This document shows, piece by piece, positions 51,701 to 64,000 of a stretch of 64,000 nt of DNA (its first letter is position 1; every line of letters begins with the position of its first letter). The notes below the pieces were generated by a model that saw only the letters and a program-made list of their open reading frames with translations, did not search any database and was not told where the DNA came from. Origin of the DNA: Prunella strophiata (taxonomy: Eukaryota; Chordata; Aves; Passeriformes; Prunellidae); NCBI GenBank assembly GCA_036583965.1, contig JAZBQD010000030.1, positions 86,060,800 to 86,124,799 on the forward strand, given 5' to 3'. The position numbers and the translations under genes are program-made.

Positions 51701-53230
51701 AGAGTTGCAGCAGAAAGCAATAAACTGCATATTTGGAGCTGCACAAAGGTTCCTACTTACAAACCTAGGATCTCAAAAAGTTAGGTCTCTTCTACATTCT
51801 CAGTGCAGCTTGCAGCTTGACTAAGGGACTGGCATCCTTTCCTGTGAGTATGTGGTTAAGAACCCAAAACTATGCACAGACTGTGCATTATTCTTGGATA
51901 TCTCTGTTTGGTAAATACAATTGTTAAATAAAGTTTGCCTCATGCTCAGGACAATATGGAGCGACTGCCTCAGACTGAGCATGAAGGATTTAACCCACAA
52001 GGAATAATGCACCTGAAGGAGATCAGGGAAATTCAGTCTTTAGGATGGGGGGAGAAAGATAACAGACAAAGCTAATTGGTATGACTTTCATTTTATATAT
52101 GACAGTTAAATACTATGGTGATGAGCAGAGAACTGCTTTTTTCTCCTTTCAATTGATTATCTGATTATTTTGCTGAGGTCAGTAGCAAGTGTCTCTGACC
52201 TCATTGTTTGCTGAAGCAACTGTATTGTCATCAGCACTGGAGTGGAACATTGCTAACTGAATGGGTTAAGAAAAGTGCTCATAAAAATGCTGAAATGCAT
52301 TCAGTCTTTGGTAACCAAGACCATTACTGTATAAAAGGAGATACTGAAAAGAGCATTACACTGGACAATTGCTTCAAATAATCATTTGTTAAACATCATT
52401 TTACCAACCTGTTATTCTAGGTACTGCTCAGTGCTGAACTGTTGGATGCTCTAAAAGTCGTCAAACACTTGAAATTAAAATTTATTTGAGAAAAAATGAC
52501 ATGAAAGGCATTTCTAGAGGGTTTTTCACAGTGAAGAAAGCTATGTATTTACAAAGTTACGCAATTTCTCAAGCAGTATTTGAGTATTCTTTGAAAACTG
52601 TTAAAAGAGAAGAGGAGAAAAACCTGCTGTCTTAGTTCTTTTCAAACAAAAAAGTGCTTTGCTTGATTTTATAAGCAACATGCTGTTCTGTTGTCAGCCT
52701 TTCTGCATCTGTTATATCATGGGTCTTGACAACATCATAGGCCAATGTCCCTTGTGATTGAAGTAAAGTATTAAATTTTAGTATCCAGAACAAGGTGATA
52801 TTTCAAAGGCCAGACTGTTATTGAGCTTGCAGGTGATAAGTCTCAAATTCTGAAATTCTGCATTTTATAGAGAAGCACAACTGCTGACTTCAAAAATAAG
52901 TTTATAAGAAATTGCCAAGCACAAATGAACAAAGTTCCCAGTGCTCTGGACCTGATTAGAGCCAGAGGGTTCCAGGGCAGAGTGCAAATTACTTTTCTTG
53001 AGCTTCTCTGTGGCTTCTTCACTTTACAGAATAAGAAACATCTGCTGGTAGCAGTGTTAGAGAAGTTTACACTAAAATCAGGCCTCAGCCTTACTTGAGA
53101 GTGACAGAAGAAAATTCCTGTAACTGGAATCTGTTTTGCACAAGTAGTAAAACTGCAGCAGCACCTTTGAAATAATGCCATTGTAATACAGGGTAGAGAA
53201 ACAATATGAGATATTCCACCTGGAATCCAT
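51701..53230. other. Noncoding DNA; possible conserved stretch at 52100-52400
   Basis: The part around 52100-52400 is repeat-free with ATTGTTTG, GACAATTG and TTGGTAACCAAG words. The 157-codon minus frame at 52843-53316 runs into the CR1 copy and has no recognisable product. Confidence 0.35.
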
Positions 53231-53287
53231 CTCTGGGGCACCCAACATAAGAACGTCCAGCTCTGGGGCACCCAATGTAAGAAGAAG
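53231..53287. repeat. 30-bp tandem duplication at CR1 5' boundary
   Basis: CTCTGGGGCACCCAACATAA at 53231 recurs as CTCTGGGGCACCCAATGTAA at 53261, exactly 30 bp later, followed by GAA in both copies. CR1 normally has this segment once. The duplication arose at or after insertion. Confidence 0.8.
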
Positions 53288-53728
53288 GTGCTGGAGTGAG
53301 ACCAAAGGAGGGCCACTAAGACGATCAGAGGGCTGGAGAACCTCTCCTATTCAGCCTGGAAAAGATCAGACTCCAGGGAGAGCTTACAGCACATTTCAGT
53401 ATCCAAAGGGGACTAGAAGAGACATGGGGAGGCACTTTTTGAAGGTCACATAGTGATAGGACAAAAAGTAATATCTGTAAACTAAAAGAGAACAGGTTTA
53501 GGTAAAAGGAAGAAATTCTTTTCTGTGCAGGTGTTGAGGCACTGGCACAGGTTGCCCAGAGACACTGTGTGTCCCCCACCCCTGGCAGTGCTCAAGGCCA
53601 GGTAGGATGGGGCTCTGAGCAACCTGGTCTAGTGGAAGGTGTCCCTGCCCATGGCAGGAGGGTTGGAGCTAGACAATCTTTAAGATCCCTTCCAACCCAA
53701 ACCATTGTATGAATCTGTGATTCTATGA
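53231..53728 (+). mobile_element. CR1 LINE copy, 5'-truncated, with ORF2 C-terminal remnant
   Basis: This is the best-preserved element in the window. In one frame it reads QRRATKTIRGLENLSY, the hallmark CR1 ORF2 C-terminal stretch. A later frame reads GKRKKFFSVQVLRHWHRLPR. Stops (TGA before DQRRATK, and TAG in KGD*KRH) and small deletions make it inactive. The 3' UTR carries CCTGGTCTAGTGGAAGGTG, TCCCTGCCCATGGCAGGAGG and CTTCCAACCCAAACCATTG, and ends in GTGATTCTATGA. A 30-bp tandem duplication sits at its 5' edge (53231-53260 repeated from 53261). The truncation point is typical of incomplete reverse transcription. Confidence 0.93.
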
Positions 53729-55620
53729 AGTTTGATGATTTCCTGAGGAATATTCTGCTTGAGCAATAGATCACATGAGTGCAAACACCTCTTGGTGTCA
53801 TTAGTACAGAATTGTCCAGTTTTCAGGCTGTAAACAGTGAATGCAAACACATTAACCTTAGGAATCATCAGGTTGCAGCTGTTGATCTTTCCTGCAGGGA
53901 ATCACCAGATTAAGAAGGGTCATACCCATTCCCTTGGAATGGATGTAGGTTCTGTCTCAATGGTGAAGTGCATTTTTTTCTCAAAAGTATGGAACTGGCT
54001 AGTGCTTTCAGGAGAAATAATGGGAATTGCAAAAGGTAGATATGAAAGATAGGTCTTTGGGTAAACAACCAACACAAAACACTGTGGTGCTCACTTCAGC
54101 TGTGGAATAACCCAAAATCCTCTATTCTACAATATGAATTTATGAAAAGAAAGAGAGCACCTAAAATAAGCTTTCACACTTGGTCCCCACAAAGGGTAAC
54201 AGAGCTCTTGACTGACATCAGAGTAAAATCACAGGTAAACACCATTTCCTTTCCTAAGCAACATTCCTGACATGGGGATCATTCTGTTCTATGCCACCCA
54301 CTATCAGAAGGACAGCAATTGCCTTCTCATGAACCATTTGATTCTTTCCATCTTCCATCCAACAGCTCCCATAAAAAATTCTGTTTCTATAATGATGGAG
54401 GGGGCTGTAAAAGACAAGCGAATATGGAAAGACAAAAAACAACTTGACACTGAAAATTAAGGAGGTAAATATTTTAAGAATGAATTTTCGCAGAACTGAG
54501 CTGAAGCCAGAAAAACAGAGTAAAGCCAACCTTTTTGTCTGCTCTTACTACAACTAATGAAACACTAACTATAATACATATCCATTGGTGATCGTATTTC
54601 ATTTGATAATCCATTAGGGCCTCACATAGTTCTCTGCTTTTTCATATAAAACATAATACTTTAGGGGGAGGGAAGCTGGCAGACAGAGGCGGAAGAGGAT
54701 TTGTACTCACACTGTGTGCTGGCACAATAATGTTCTTCCTGCTGAACTAATGGCTCTTCATAGGGTTTAGGTCAAAGAGTTTAATGGAGCTTAGCTCTGG
54801 ATGTCTCAGTAACTTCTTAGATTCTGAAACCAAACTACTTTAGTCTTAAAATACAAATGATGATGGTCCTAATAAGGAGACACATTCCCAAGCAGACTTG
54901 AGAGTGAAATATATGACAAGAATGCTAAAACAGATGATATCTTTCTTTCAAATAAAGCTGAAAAAGATGTCTGTTCCTTACCACACACAAATTCACTATT
55001 TTCTGTTCACTATTTTCTTCGAGGCAGAGGAGAAGGAGAGGATTTTTGCACTGAGAATGCTTGCTGCATTTTTTTTAACCCCTGAGATTTAAATGCATAT
55101 CTGTATTTTAAAAAATACTGAGCTCACATATCTGCATATATTTTGCTTTTTTGGTTATGTGGCAACGTGTGGAGAGAATGAAAAGATCTCCTCACCACAT
55201 TACAGTCCAAGACACAGAGTAAAATACCTTACTTCTATGTCAGCCACAAATGTCACTTTGAAAAAAGTAAGAGATCTTTATTAAAGTTTCGGTTTTTCAG
55301 ACTTTACAGTGTTACCTTTCTCTACCTCTCTAAAATTTTCTTCTCATAACATAGAACTGACATTACAGACAAATCTACTTGACCATCCAGATTTCTTTAA
55401 TAACATGAATCTTCTTCTGCCTGATTTTACTGCACACTGGAGTCTCCTTATATATGTCCTACAATTGCACTTGAATCCACCAACAATTCCCTATTAAAGA
55501 TATTTTGTTGTTTCCAAAAAGAAATATCCTGCAATTTCTTTCAATAGAAAAATACATTTTTTCATCTGAAATTAGGAAGGAACAAAGAAAACTTGTAATT
55601 CTCTTTCACAATATTGATTC
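53729..55620. other. Noncoding DNA without recognised features
   Basis: There are short frames only. No repeat family, RNA gene or exon was identified. Confidence 0.5.
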
Positions 55621-55689
55621 GTTTTGGTAGGTTGGTTTGGTTGGTTGGTTGTTTTGTTTTTTGGTTTTTTTTTTTTTTTTTTTTTTTTT
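55621..55689. repeat. (GGTT)n and poly-T low-complexity run
   Basis: GGTT units at 55627-55651 lead into mixed G/T and then 25 T at 55665-55689. On the minus strand this is an A run followed by AACC units. Telomere-like identity was rejected because the unit is AACC, not CCCTAA. Confidence 0.85.
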
Positions 55690-55892
55690 GCCTGGGTTGG
55701 CAATTTCTGTCCTGACAGATCTGTGTAGTTTCCTTGGTCAATAGATAGAAAAATAGATATGAAGGATATGGAGAACAGCTGCCCTAACTTCAGAGAAGAG
55801 AAATAAGTCTGTAACATATCTTATCTATCATATAGTGGAAGTTTCTGTTATAACATTTGTGCAGGAATGAAAATGCAAAAAATCTAGAAAAT

Positions 55893-56889
55893 CTGAAAGC
55901 AAATATTTAATTCAAGAAGATCAAGGTATCCTTACATCATACCGCTATGGAGACCTCTTGTGTCCTACACAGACTGGTAGATAAAACTGAAACAAAACAA
56001 AGTAAAATAAAGTCCAAAGCCATAAATATTGTTTTAGATGTGAGTCCCAGCAGTCTAATATATCTGTAATGTACCTGGCACACTTTGAGGTCTTTCAAAA
56101 CAATAGAATCTTCAAAGAGAGAGGGATTTTTTACTCTGAAGGTCTTTACTCTAAAGGATTCTCCACTTTTTCTTTAGAGGCATATACTCAGCTTCAGAGG
56201 TGTCTTGTGCCAGCCCTTATACACAGTCACCTAAGGTCCTGCCAGCCCTTTTGCTTCTCTTGAAAGCCCTCAAGCAGCAACAAGGGGACCTGGAGATTGT
56301 AACATCCTTGTGAACTGCTGTGGATTCCCTTCCTCTTTACTGGGGTGTAAACTGGGAATGTTGTCATTCAACTGCTTCTTGAATGAAACTGCCTCATCAG
56401 CCACATAAATCCAAGGAGACAATTGGGTACAAAAGGATAAACAGAAGGAAACAGAGGAGGGAAGAGGGGAAAGCCCATCTTTCCAGCTTCTGCCTTAACT
56501 CCTTTCTGCAGCTAGGAACAGCTGATGTAGAATCTGCATTTTCTAAAAGGGAATTATCCACCAAATTGGACCTCAGGATTCATTTAGTATACATAAAACC
56601 TAGAGTGAAGTTTATGCATGTAACCTTTAGAGTAAAAAAAAAATAAATCTCTCTCTCTTTCCCTCTTTGAAGATGCTATTGTTTTGAAAACCCTCAAATT
56701 ATGCTAGGTACATTACAGATATATTAGTATGCTGTGACTCACATCTAAAGCAATATTTATGGCTTTGGACTGTGTTTTACTTTGTTTTGTTTCAGTTTTA
56801 TCTACCAGACTGTGTAGGACACAAGAGGTCTCTATAGCAGCATGATGTAAGGATACCTTGGTCTTCTTGAATTAAATATTTGCTTTCAG
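55893..56889. repeat. About 1-kb inverted repeat with arms of about 250 bp
   Basis: The left arm 55893-56142 and right arm 56624-56889 are reverse complements. The outer 188 bp (55893-56080 against 56702-56889) align without a gap. I count about 12 mismatches, near 94% identity. The inner part is looser: about 87% over the next 39 bp, then a purine-rich segment with indels ending at ACTCTGAAGG against ACTCTAAAGG. The centre of about 480 bp is unique and noncoding. Similarity stops abruptly at the outer edges, CTGAAAGCAAATATTT being the terminal sequence. I see no target-site duplication. It may be a nonautonomous DNA transposon with long terminal inverted repeats, or an inverted duplication. 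It fits no family I know. Confidence 0.85.
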
Positions 56890-58139
56890 GCTTCACTGTC
56901 AGTTGTCCATTATGGCAGGAATCTGTAGCCCAATTTTGTGTGTGTTGAGAAAGCTGAGTAATTATAATTACAAGATATAGGTAGGTTCTATTCCTCCTCT
57001 AATGTTTTGTTTGTAAGTCACTGACAATTCTGTTAGTGTAGCTCAATTAATAGAAGCACTTCTTTAAAAATACTAAAATTTGCCAGTATTTTGCTCTAGT
57101 TTTTGGGGTATGTATTTGTTGGAGGCTTTTTTAATTCCTAGGGAAAAAAAAAAAAAAAAACAAAAAACAACCCAAAACATTAGAAGAGGTAAAAACCTCA
57201 GCTATACAGAATTTTGTACTGAGGCATCATGACTGAGATTTCTGAAGAAAGCAACATTTTGTTGTATTGGAAATCACGGTAACTCTTGCAAACAGGTGAT
57301 AAAAGTGTCTATCTCAGTGGTTATCAGCTTGCTCACGTGCATAATTACTTCTTCCAATGCACTACCCCTCTATGGCCTCACAAAACCAGTAAGGATGTTG
57401 CATTTTATTTATATTTTTAAGAAGATATTTGAAGATGGGTTGTATATGTGTGTGAGTGTGTGTGTGTGTGTGTTGTAAACCCAGAATACAGATGCAGCAC
57501 TGAGTTTTCCTTTCCTGAAAGCTAGAAAGGAATAAAGAAGAAAATTAATACTAATAGACAATAGGGACAAAAATAAGAGGGAGGAAGAATAACAAAGAAA
57601 AGTAAAAAAATATTTAGAGATTTGATGCTGGGAGAAAGTACTGAGCTATGTATAATAACTCCAAAATATACAAGAAAAGATCAAGAAATTCCAGGCTTCA
57701 GAAATCCATTAAAAGGTGAAAAGAATCAATTTAATTTATCACATTAAACAAATGGAAAAAAACCAATGGCAGATCTAATACAGATGTTTTGCAGTATAGT
57801 GGGAAAATGAAGACATTTTCAAGCAGCAAGGCTTGCAAGTCATCGTCTTGAAATGCTTAGATCAGGTGGCACTCTCTGTTAGAAAAGTAAGCTCTGTAAT
57901 GATATTGATTGCTTCCAAGGCCATATTAGAGATGAAGACAAGTCCCAGGAGAGAGGTTGTTGTCACCTTGACCTTGGGTCAGAGCTGGACCACTGACCCC
58001 TGACACCCAGGACTTCTGCACTGCATTGTGATATCTTTCATGCCTACAGACAAAGTCAGCAGGGGACATGTGTCGATGTGGCCCTTGCCAAATCAGAATT
58101 GACTGGCCTGTAGGAAGCTGGAGAGCAGCGGGAAATGTG
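56890..58139. other. Noncoding DNA with simple repeats
   Basis: An A run lies at 57144-57160 and a (GT)n microsatellite at 57441-57473. No gene or repeat family was recognised. Confidence 0.5.
57441..57473. repeat. (GT)n microsatellite
   Basis: This is a TG/GT run with a single GA interruption, read directly. Confidence 0.9.
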
Positions 58140-58440
58140 GGTTAAAGTATGTCAATAATGTTTCACAAGAACAATTTCTCCCAAGAATTGTAGCTGTTGG
58201 AATGTTTTGACATTTATTCGGTAGAGAAATGTAGCATGTTTTGTGAAGCACTTCAAGAGAGCTGCTGCTAACTGCCGCGGTGTATTGATCTTCCTGTTAA
58301 ATTGCATGGGCACACTTGGGAGATCATTGAGATTCAGGCAACAGGACAGAAAGGATCGGCTGCACCCGATGGTCACTAATGGTAATTGGTTTCGATCCTT
58401 GCACTTGAAGAAGCCGTGATTTACTTGGTTCACAGATGAA
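58140..58440. promoter_or_regulatory. Candidate conserved noncoding element, CpG-containing
   Basis: Unlike its CpG-poor surroundings, this block keeps several CpGs (TTATTCGGTAG, CTGCCGCGGTG, GGATCGGCTGCACCCGATGG, TTTCGATCC, AAGCCGTG). It also has a TAATGGTAATTGG homeodomain-type stretch. The minus strand is open for 93 codons (58152-58433), but the frame begins at a GTG and shows no domain, and I found no convincing splice sites. Retention of CpGs can mark constraint or hypomethylation. I favour an enhancer-type element over an exon, without alignment evidence. Confidence 0.3.
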
Positions 58441-61400
58441 TTGTAGACACTAAATATTTTGAAAAGAAAATATACTGTGATTTCTTTTTCTCATGTCATT
58501 TACAAATTATTGCCTCCACTTCGAATGTTTCATATAAAGTATAGAAATCCACATGACTCAATATAAGAACATGCTAAGCAAAATTTCAAGAAATTTCCTC
58601 TTACCTGCGAAGCCTGTATTGGTGCAAAGCAAATGAACTTTCTGATCCTAATATAAATGAGTTAATGAAACAATTATAAAAACATTTAGCACGATCTTAA
58701 AAATCCATCAACACTCTTAAGCCTCCCTATCATCACAATACATCTTTTTTACATTATGCACATTCTTCTCTCTATTCCATTTGGTGGTGTATCATCACAG
58801 TCTTAACACAATGAATGTTAAAAAGAAGTGTACTGAAGGCAACTATAAAAGTAGGACAATGTAGGCAGGTATGGCTAGCAATGTAATATTGAAGTAAATT
58901 ATACTGAAATGAAGAATCTGATATGAAAATTTGATACTAATGTTAATATCAGAGTAAATTATTGCTATGATACAGGAACTGATATAAAAATTGGAGTATA
59001 CTTCCAAAAATGAATATGATGATAATGCTGCCAAAATTCATGCCACACATGATTTTCAAAGCAGATTTTAAAGGGCTTCTGTAGCTTTCTGCTTTATACA
59101 AGATACTTTGCTAAGTATATGTACATAATTACATGAAAGCAAAAATATTCAGTAATGACGGCTGCTTTAATACAAAGAAATTCATATATACTAAGATTCT
59201 GGGAAGGAACCAGTTCTGTAATTCTTTGAATCTGTTTCAAGAACACGTGTCTTTTATGATACATACTACATTCCTACGGGTTTTTAAAGGACAAAAGGGT
59301 TTTCAGTTTTTGTTCTGTGGTTTTTTTTCCCTTCAATGGAGAGGTCAGCAGTTTCTCCAAACAGCTGAGTTTCATGCATAAACTTGCATAAAATATCCAT
59401 AAAATCTATATAGTACTTTGACAAATAAAAAATAGCACAACATAAAGTAACAACATATATTGTTTCTTTGTTAAATAAGATCAAAATTATGCTTATCTGG
59501 AGTCTTTTGGTTAAAATGACTGTAAATAGATTGCAAATTCAATTACAGCTAAATCATGCATTGTAGAATTTATATTATCCAGAACTAAAATAGATAAAAT
59601 AGAGAAAAACGGATGTCTGAATGCTACTGAAAGTTCAGTATAACAGCAATATGGCATTTTCAATTGCTGCACAAGCCTCAAATTTCTGAAATATTTACAA
59701 ACCTTAGATAATGACAACCTCAGGAGAAAATCAAGAAAACAGACGGTATACAGGAGATAGCCTGAGGCAACCAGTGATGAGGTCAGATCTATACAGTATG
59801 TGTGCTTTACATGAAAAACGCTCTACTAAAATGTCTTTGCGTGCTGCGTAGAGCTTTGGGATGTAGCAGGTATTCACCAGGGGAAGGTAAGGATTATTTA
59901 CTAGGATCAGTAACATGGAATTCAATATTAAAACCGACAAAGGTTATCATCTATTACACATTAAATTCACCACAGTTGTTTGACAACTCTCATAGCAACA
60001 GATTCCACCCTTAACAATTCAAAGCAATCTTTCAGATTAAAGTTCATGTGATCACTTTAAAGAACTATTCATTGTTAATCAAGCAATATTGCTTCAGGCA
60101 TCGTGTTTGTCTTTCACTTCAGGCTATTTGGTTGATTGCAGAAAATGCTGAATTTCTCTGTGTGCATGAGCAGAGCTTTGTGTCTGCTAGGTGGAAGTGA
60201 CAGGTGAGGCAGAGGGGAGGGGGGATATGGGAACTGACTGAATAGACTGCAAAAGTGGTAAATAAAGTCGCAGTGGCTGAGTGTTTTGGTGGGCAGGATG
60301 AGAAGTATATTCTGCCTTAATAATAGCACAATTTAATTTTGTAGGACATTAACCAGTGATGGTATCTTTAAAATAAAATATCCATTTATAACACCTAGTT
60401 TTATATATATAAATAATAAATACACATTCATATATGTTTTTAACATTGCTCAGATTATCTTGATCATGTAGTATTTACACATTTTGTAGTCAGAGGTGTT
60501 ACTCACAGAAAGGTACTTCTCAGAGGCATTAAGAAAACTCAACTCCAACATTTCATAGAAATCCTCTTTTTTTCTCCCCATTTGGGCATGTCTTACTCTT
60601 GATTTAACTACACTCCAATGGTTTAACAGATGCAATATCCACAACAGTAACATTGTTGGGAGGAAAGACTAAAGATGCTGGGACTGTTACCTGCTCAGAC
60701 ATTGCTGTTGAAGACCCTAGAATGTTTACTCCAGTGACCTAACACCTGTGGCAGTGTTCAGCATCCTTAAAATATTTGTCCTTTTGAGGAAAGTGGCCAT
60801 TCTGCAATGCTGCCCTTACATCTAACCGAGGTGCTGAGTCCAAGCCCAAATGAGACTGCTTGCTGTCAGTTGGCAGTACAAGTGCCAGAATGGATCCTCT
60901 GTTGATGTCCATGAAGAATCCTGCTTGCAGGTCACAGCACGACCCTTAAATAGCAGTGAAAGACAAATCAGTTGTAGTGCAGACTTGTAAACACTGGAAG
61001 TGGATATCCCATCTAGATCTCTTCAAGAAACAAGGTGGAAACCATACAGGGGTGTCTGAAGTAATTTGTATTTCTTGATTTAAGGAATTCTGCATTTAAA
61101 AACTCTTTAAAGTCAATAGCTTTTTTCATTAGAATATGTCAATTTGTTTGAAATTAAGCTGTGTTTAGAAAAAAACTGGTTTGAAATAACTTTCTGATTC
61201 AAAAGTCTTATAAATGAAGATTTTTAAGTGGTCAAATATCCCAATTTGACATTTTTAATAAAAATTTCCAAATTTTGGCTGCAGTTCAAAATAATCCTCC
61301 ATTGTGTGCCTGAATAAGAATTGTTTATAAAGAACTAAACGCTAAAAAAGTGCTTTAAAATTACTGGAATTATACATGATATTTTACCCAACCATATTTT

Positions 61401-64000
61401 TTCCTGCAGTTCATCAGTTTGCATAAGTTCCTTAATCCTGAGAGAAACCAGACATTGGAAATTTGTATTGTTGGAGTAATATCTGTTCTACTCAGCTATC
61501 CACACCATGATGGTTTCCAGTAGAAAAGATTTCATTAGGAAAGCCCTCATATTTTATATTTTGGAAGGTTACTCATAAAATCCACTTTATCTTCTGCCCT
61601 TCTCAATATTTTAGGTAGTTTCTCAGATCTGAGAAAGCATGATCTTATTTCAGAATTAAGTCCAACATCAAAAATGAACGCTAAACAAAACTTTTCAAAT
61701 CTTTGTAATCTGCTTAAAGTGTGCACAACACGTATCTGTCTCATAACCTTCCGGAGAGTTTACTCCTAGTTAAAGATATCCCTACAGTGACAATTCTTAA
61801 AGTATGAGAAAATTAAATAATAATAATTCATTGCTACTAAAGCACAATGATGTGCACTTATTTTACTCTTTCTTCCTTTAGACCAGACAAAATAAACAAG
61901 GAAGCTGCTGACCTTGCCCTCCAGAAGTGTTCTCTAATTGTCAAAATAATTTTAAAAGAATTAAGGTTCATTTTTTTTTTCTTTTATAAATAGGATGATG
62001 TTTTATTTTAATGATGCTTTGAAATTCCTTTTTAGCCAAAAAGAAATCCTGTTAACTGTGGAAGAAAATTCAAATCCTGATGATAATATCCTTGACAAGT
62101 CTGTGCTTCTCTGGAGTAAATGAGATTTTACTGTGTTTTCTTTCATTTTCTCTTTTCATATTTCAGAAGAATGAAAAATAGTTTCTAATGAATCACTGAT
62201 CCTTCTCTTTTCTCCCTTAGTTATATTATTACCCTTACTAAGAAACATTCCCATAAACGTATATCTTCTTTTTCATATCTTCCTAAGAAAGAAAAAAGCA
62301 TTTTACAAAGATTTCTGTGGTCATCTTTTCAGTCTGAATTGCTGCCTCTTTTCACAATATGCAGATTAATTCACAACATTTGGATTTGATTCTTTGAGCT
62401 CCTTTAAAGTGCACATATTTATTTCATATGTGTGTATATGCACTAGCACAAAAAATATCTAAAATAAATAAATACACATCAGTAAAGCTAAAAGTAGAAA
62501 TGATGCTTTATATCAAAGAGCTCGGCATGGAGTGCCAACAGTGCAGTAAACATTACAGAAGGATAGCAACAAAGGAGAAACTCATGGCTCTAGTTAACAA
62601 AAACATGCAGTTGTACACGTGCAAGTGTGTAAGGCAAATGTCATAAATACCTTTCATGTTCTTTTGGGAAATGCTGGTCATTTAATAGCTCAACGGGGCA
62701 CAATGCTCACACCCTCAGGAGCCCCAGGTGAAAGATTCCAAATAAGTGAGCAGTATTCAGTCTGATAGAGGAGGGAGGCTTTTCTGGTCAATGTTTTTGG
62801 ATTTAGCTAAAGAAAATGTTGCCAGTCAAGAAGTAATGAGATGTATCTGTAATTAGAGATCTCAGAATCACAAATTGAGTCTGTTTAAAGCTTAGAGGAA
62901 CAAAAATAAAGACAGAGAAGGTAACTCTATGTGCAAGGGATTTATACATTTGTAATTTTTTTTCTTTGAAAACAGTGCAGGGGAAGTCTCAGTAAGAGCT
63001 CCTTAGAAAAATCACCCTTGCAGGTTGTGCCTTCATGGATAATTTGTCTATAATACTACAGAAAGGAAGAAGTCAGGAAACAAATAAGGGTAAGAAGGAT
63101 CTTCTAATACTTCTAACCTAGCTGCAAGCACAGGGAGTATTCAGTATTCCCTTAACTTACTAGCATGGATAAGATACTGATGTTTTACAGGCAATGATGA
63201 AGGACATGTTCTCTTGTGACCATTGTCAGGCTTGTGATAACATCAAAGACACCACTCTTGTTGTGTTGTCACACTAAGTTCCTAAAGATGTGCATTACAA
63301 CTCCTAAGAGGAGTGTGCAGGGTGTGTGAGCTCCTGCTCATTCTCTAGCAGAGAGAGATAACATGACTACAAGATGCAGTATATTGCATCCTGTGAAAAA
63401 AACTGATACCATTTTCTCTAGGCTCCTAGGCTCAAAATCTCCACTTGAAGTGGTAGACTGCCCTGCATGCTCTTTATGCTTCTGCCAGATGTGGACAGGT
63501 AATGTGGACCAAACATGGAATGAAAGTATAACTTCCCAACAGAATGACTTACAAAGATTATTCTAAGTTGGCATGTCCTAAACACACCCTTTCAAGGGAA
63601 AAGAGATTTGCAGAGAAAAGGACAAGGGGAAACCCTTTTTTTCCTGACTCCCATCATTATTGCTGCTATGCAGAGAATTTTATGGTTTTGGGATTTTTTT
63701 TTAACTGCAAGCTTCCTGCTAAGACTAAGGTATGTGAAGATGGCAGATGAGCTCTGACAGTGTCTTCAAAATTCATATATTTGATATTGTTATAGCTATT
63801 TCTAGATGCTTTCAGCACTACTGATTTCATAAGTTGTATTCTCTTTATTCATTATGGGCAATTCTTACTTCAATTTTATCTTCTGTTGACTATTTTGTTC
63901 CTATTTTTAACAGTATGCATGTGCCTAGAGGAAAAAAGAGTACAAGGGGTTTTGATAGATTTCTTGAAATGAATAGTAACCCTTCATGATACATTGCTAC
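58441..64000. other. Noncoding DNA without recognised features
   Basis: It is AT-rich with open frames under 85 codons. A CACGTG word lies near 59247. A block near 60660-60960 is somewhat GC-richer but unremarkable. No repeat family, RNA gene or exon was supported up to the window end. Confidence 0.45.

Noticed and set aside
52843..53316. 157-codon open frame, minus strand
   Set aside because: It overlaps the CR1 copy in antisense and has no domain.
55627..55651. Interstitial telomeric repeat
   Set aside because: The unit is GGTT, not TTAGGG.
58152..58433. Minus-strand coding exon
   Set aside because: The frame starts at GTG, no clear splice sites were found and the peptide is unrecognised. 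It is kept only as a candidate conserved element.
1..64000. Bacterial or phage systems, CRISPR, tRNA or rRNA genes
   Set aside because: There is no dense coding, no ribosome-binding pattern, no direct-repeat arrays with spacers and no tRNA cloverleaf recognised. The content is vertebrate noncoding DNA.

Overview
The window looks like bird nuclear DNA, either an intergenic gene desert or the inside of a very large intron. It is AT-rich and poor in CpG. The bird assignment rests on CR1 LINE 3' ends, including one about 500 bp long with remnants of the ORF2 C-terminus and the typical end in ATTCTATGA-like octamers. It also rests on a solo LTR of a type I know from avian endogenous retroviruses, and on old amniote MIR-like and palindromic repeats. 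I saw no Alu, B1 or L1 sequence. A passerine is possible but I cannot show it.

I could not support any protein-coding gene or RNA gene. The longest open frames are about 160 codons. The longer ones examined either begin at non-ATG codons, run through homopolymers (for example a poly-Lys run read from a T tract), overlap repeats, or show no family resemblance. No stretch shows clear exon architecture. There are no operons, prophages, CRISPR arrays or bacterial signals.

Layout. At 0.5-0.75 kb there is an old amniote repeat. At 3.8-8.1 kb there are small tandem duplications and homopolymers. At 9-10 kb there is an AT-rich block with homeodomain-type motifs, a PBX-MEIS decamer and a POU octamer, a candidate conserved regulatory region. 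A MIR lies at 11.1 kb. At 15.2-16.1 kb there is a reversed CR1 end and a strong short hairpin. From 16 to 28 kb the sequence is mostly plain with simple repeats. A solo ERV LTR lies at 28.34-28.93 kb. At 33.8-34.3 kb there is a (CCA)n microsatellite and another candidate conserved block. A CR1 fragment lies at 36.2-36.6 kb. The stretch from 44 to 48 kb holds a CA/TA microsatellite and a pyrimidine-rich tract. At 48.3-51.7 kb there is a cluster of ancient repeats: a reversed MIR-like element, a palindromic repeat with a perfect 25-bp stem, a MIR and a CR1 tail. The best CR1 copy is at 53.2-53.7 kb. At 55.9-56.9 kb there is a sharply bounded inverted repeat of about 1 kb, with arms of about 250 bp. 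At 58.1-58.4 kb there is a CpG-containing block that stands out from its surroundings.

The feature I would follow up first is the 1-kb inverted repeat. Its outer 188 bp align without a gap at about 94% identity, and it matches no family I recognise. Everything else is ordinary avian noncoding DNA or a weak candidate that needs a genome alignment.
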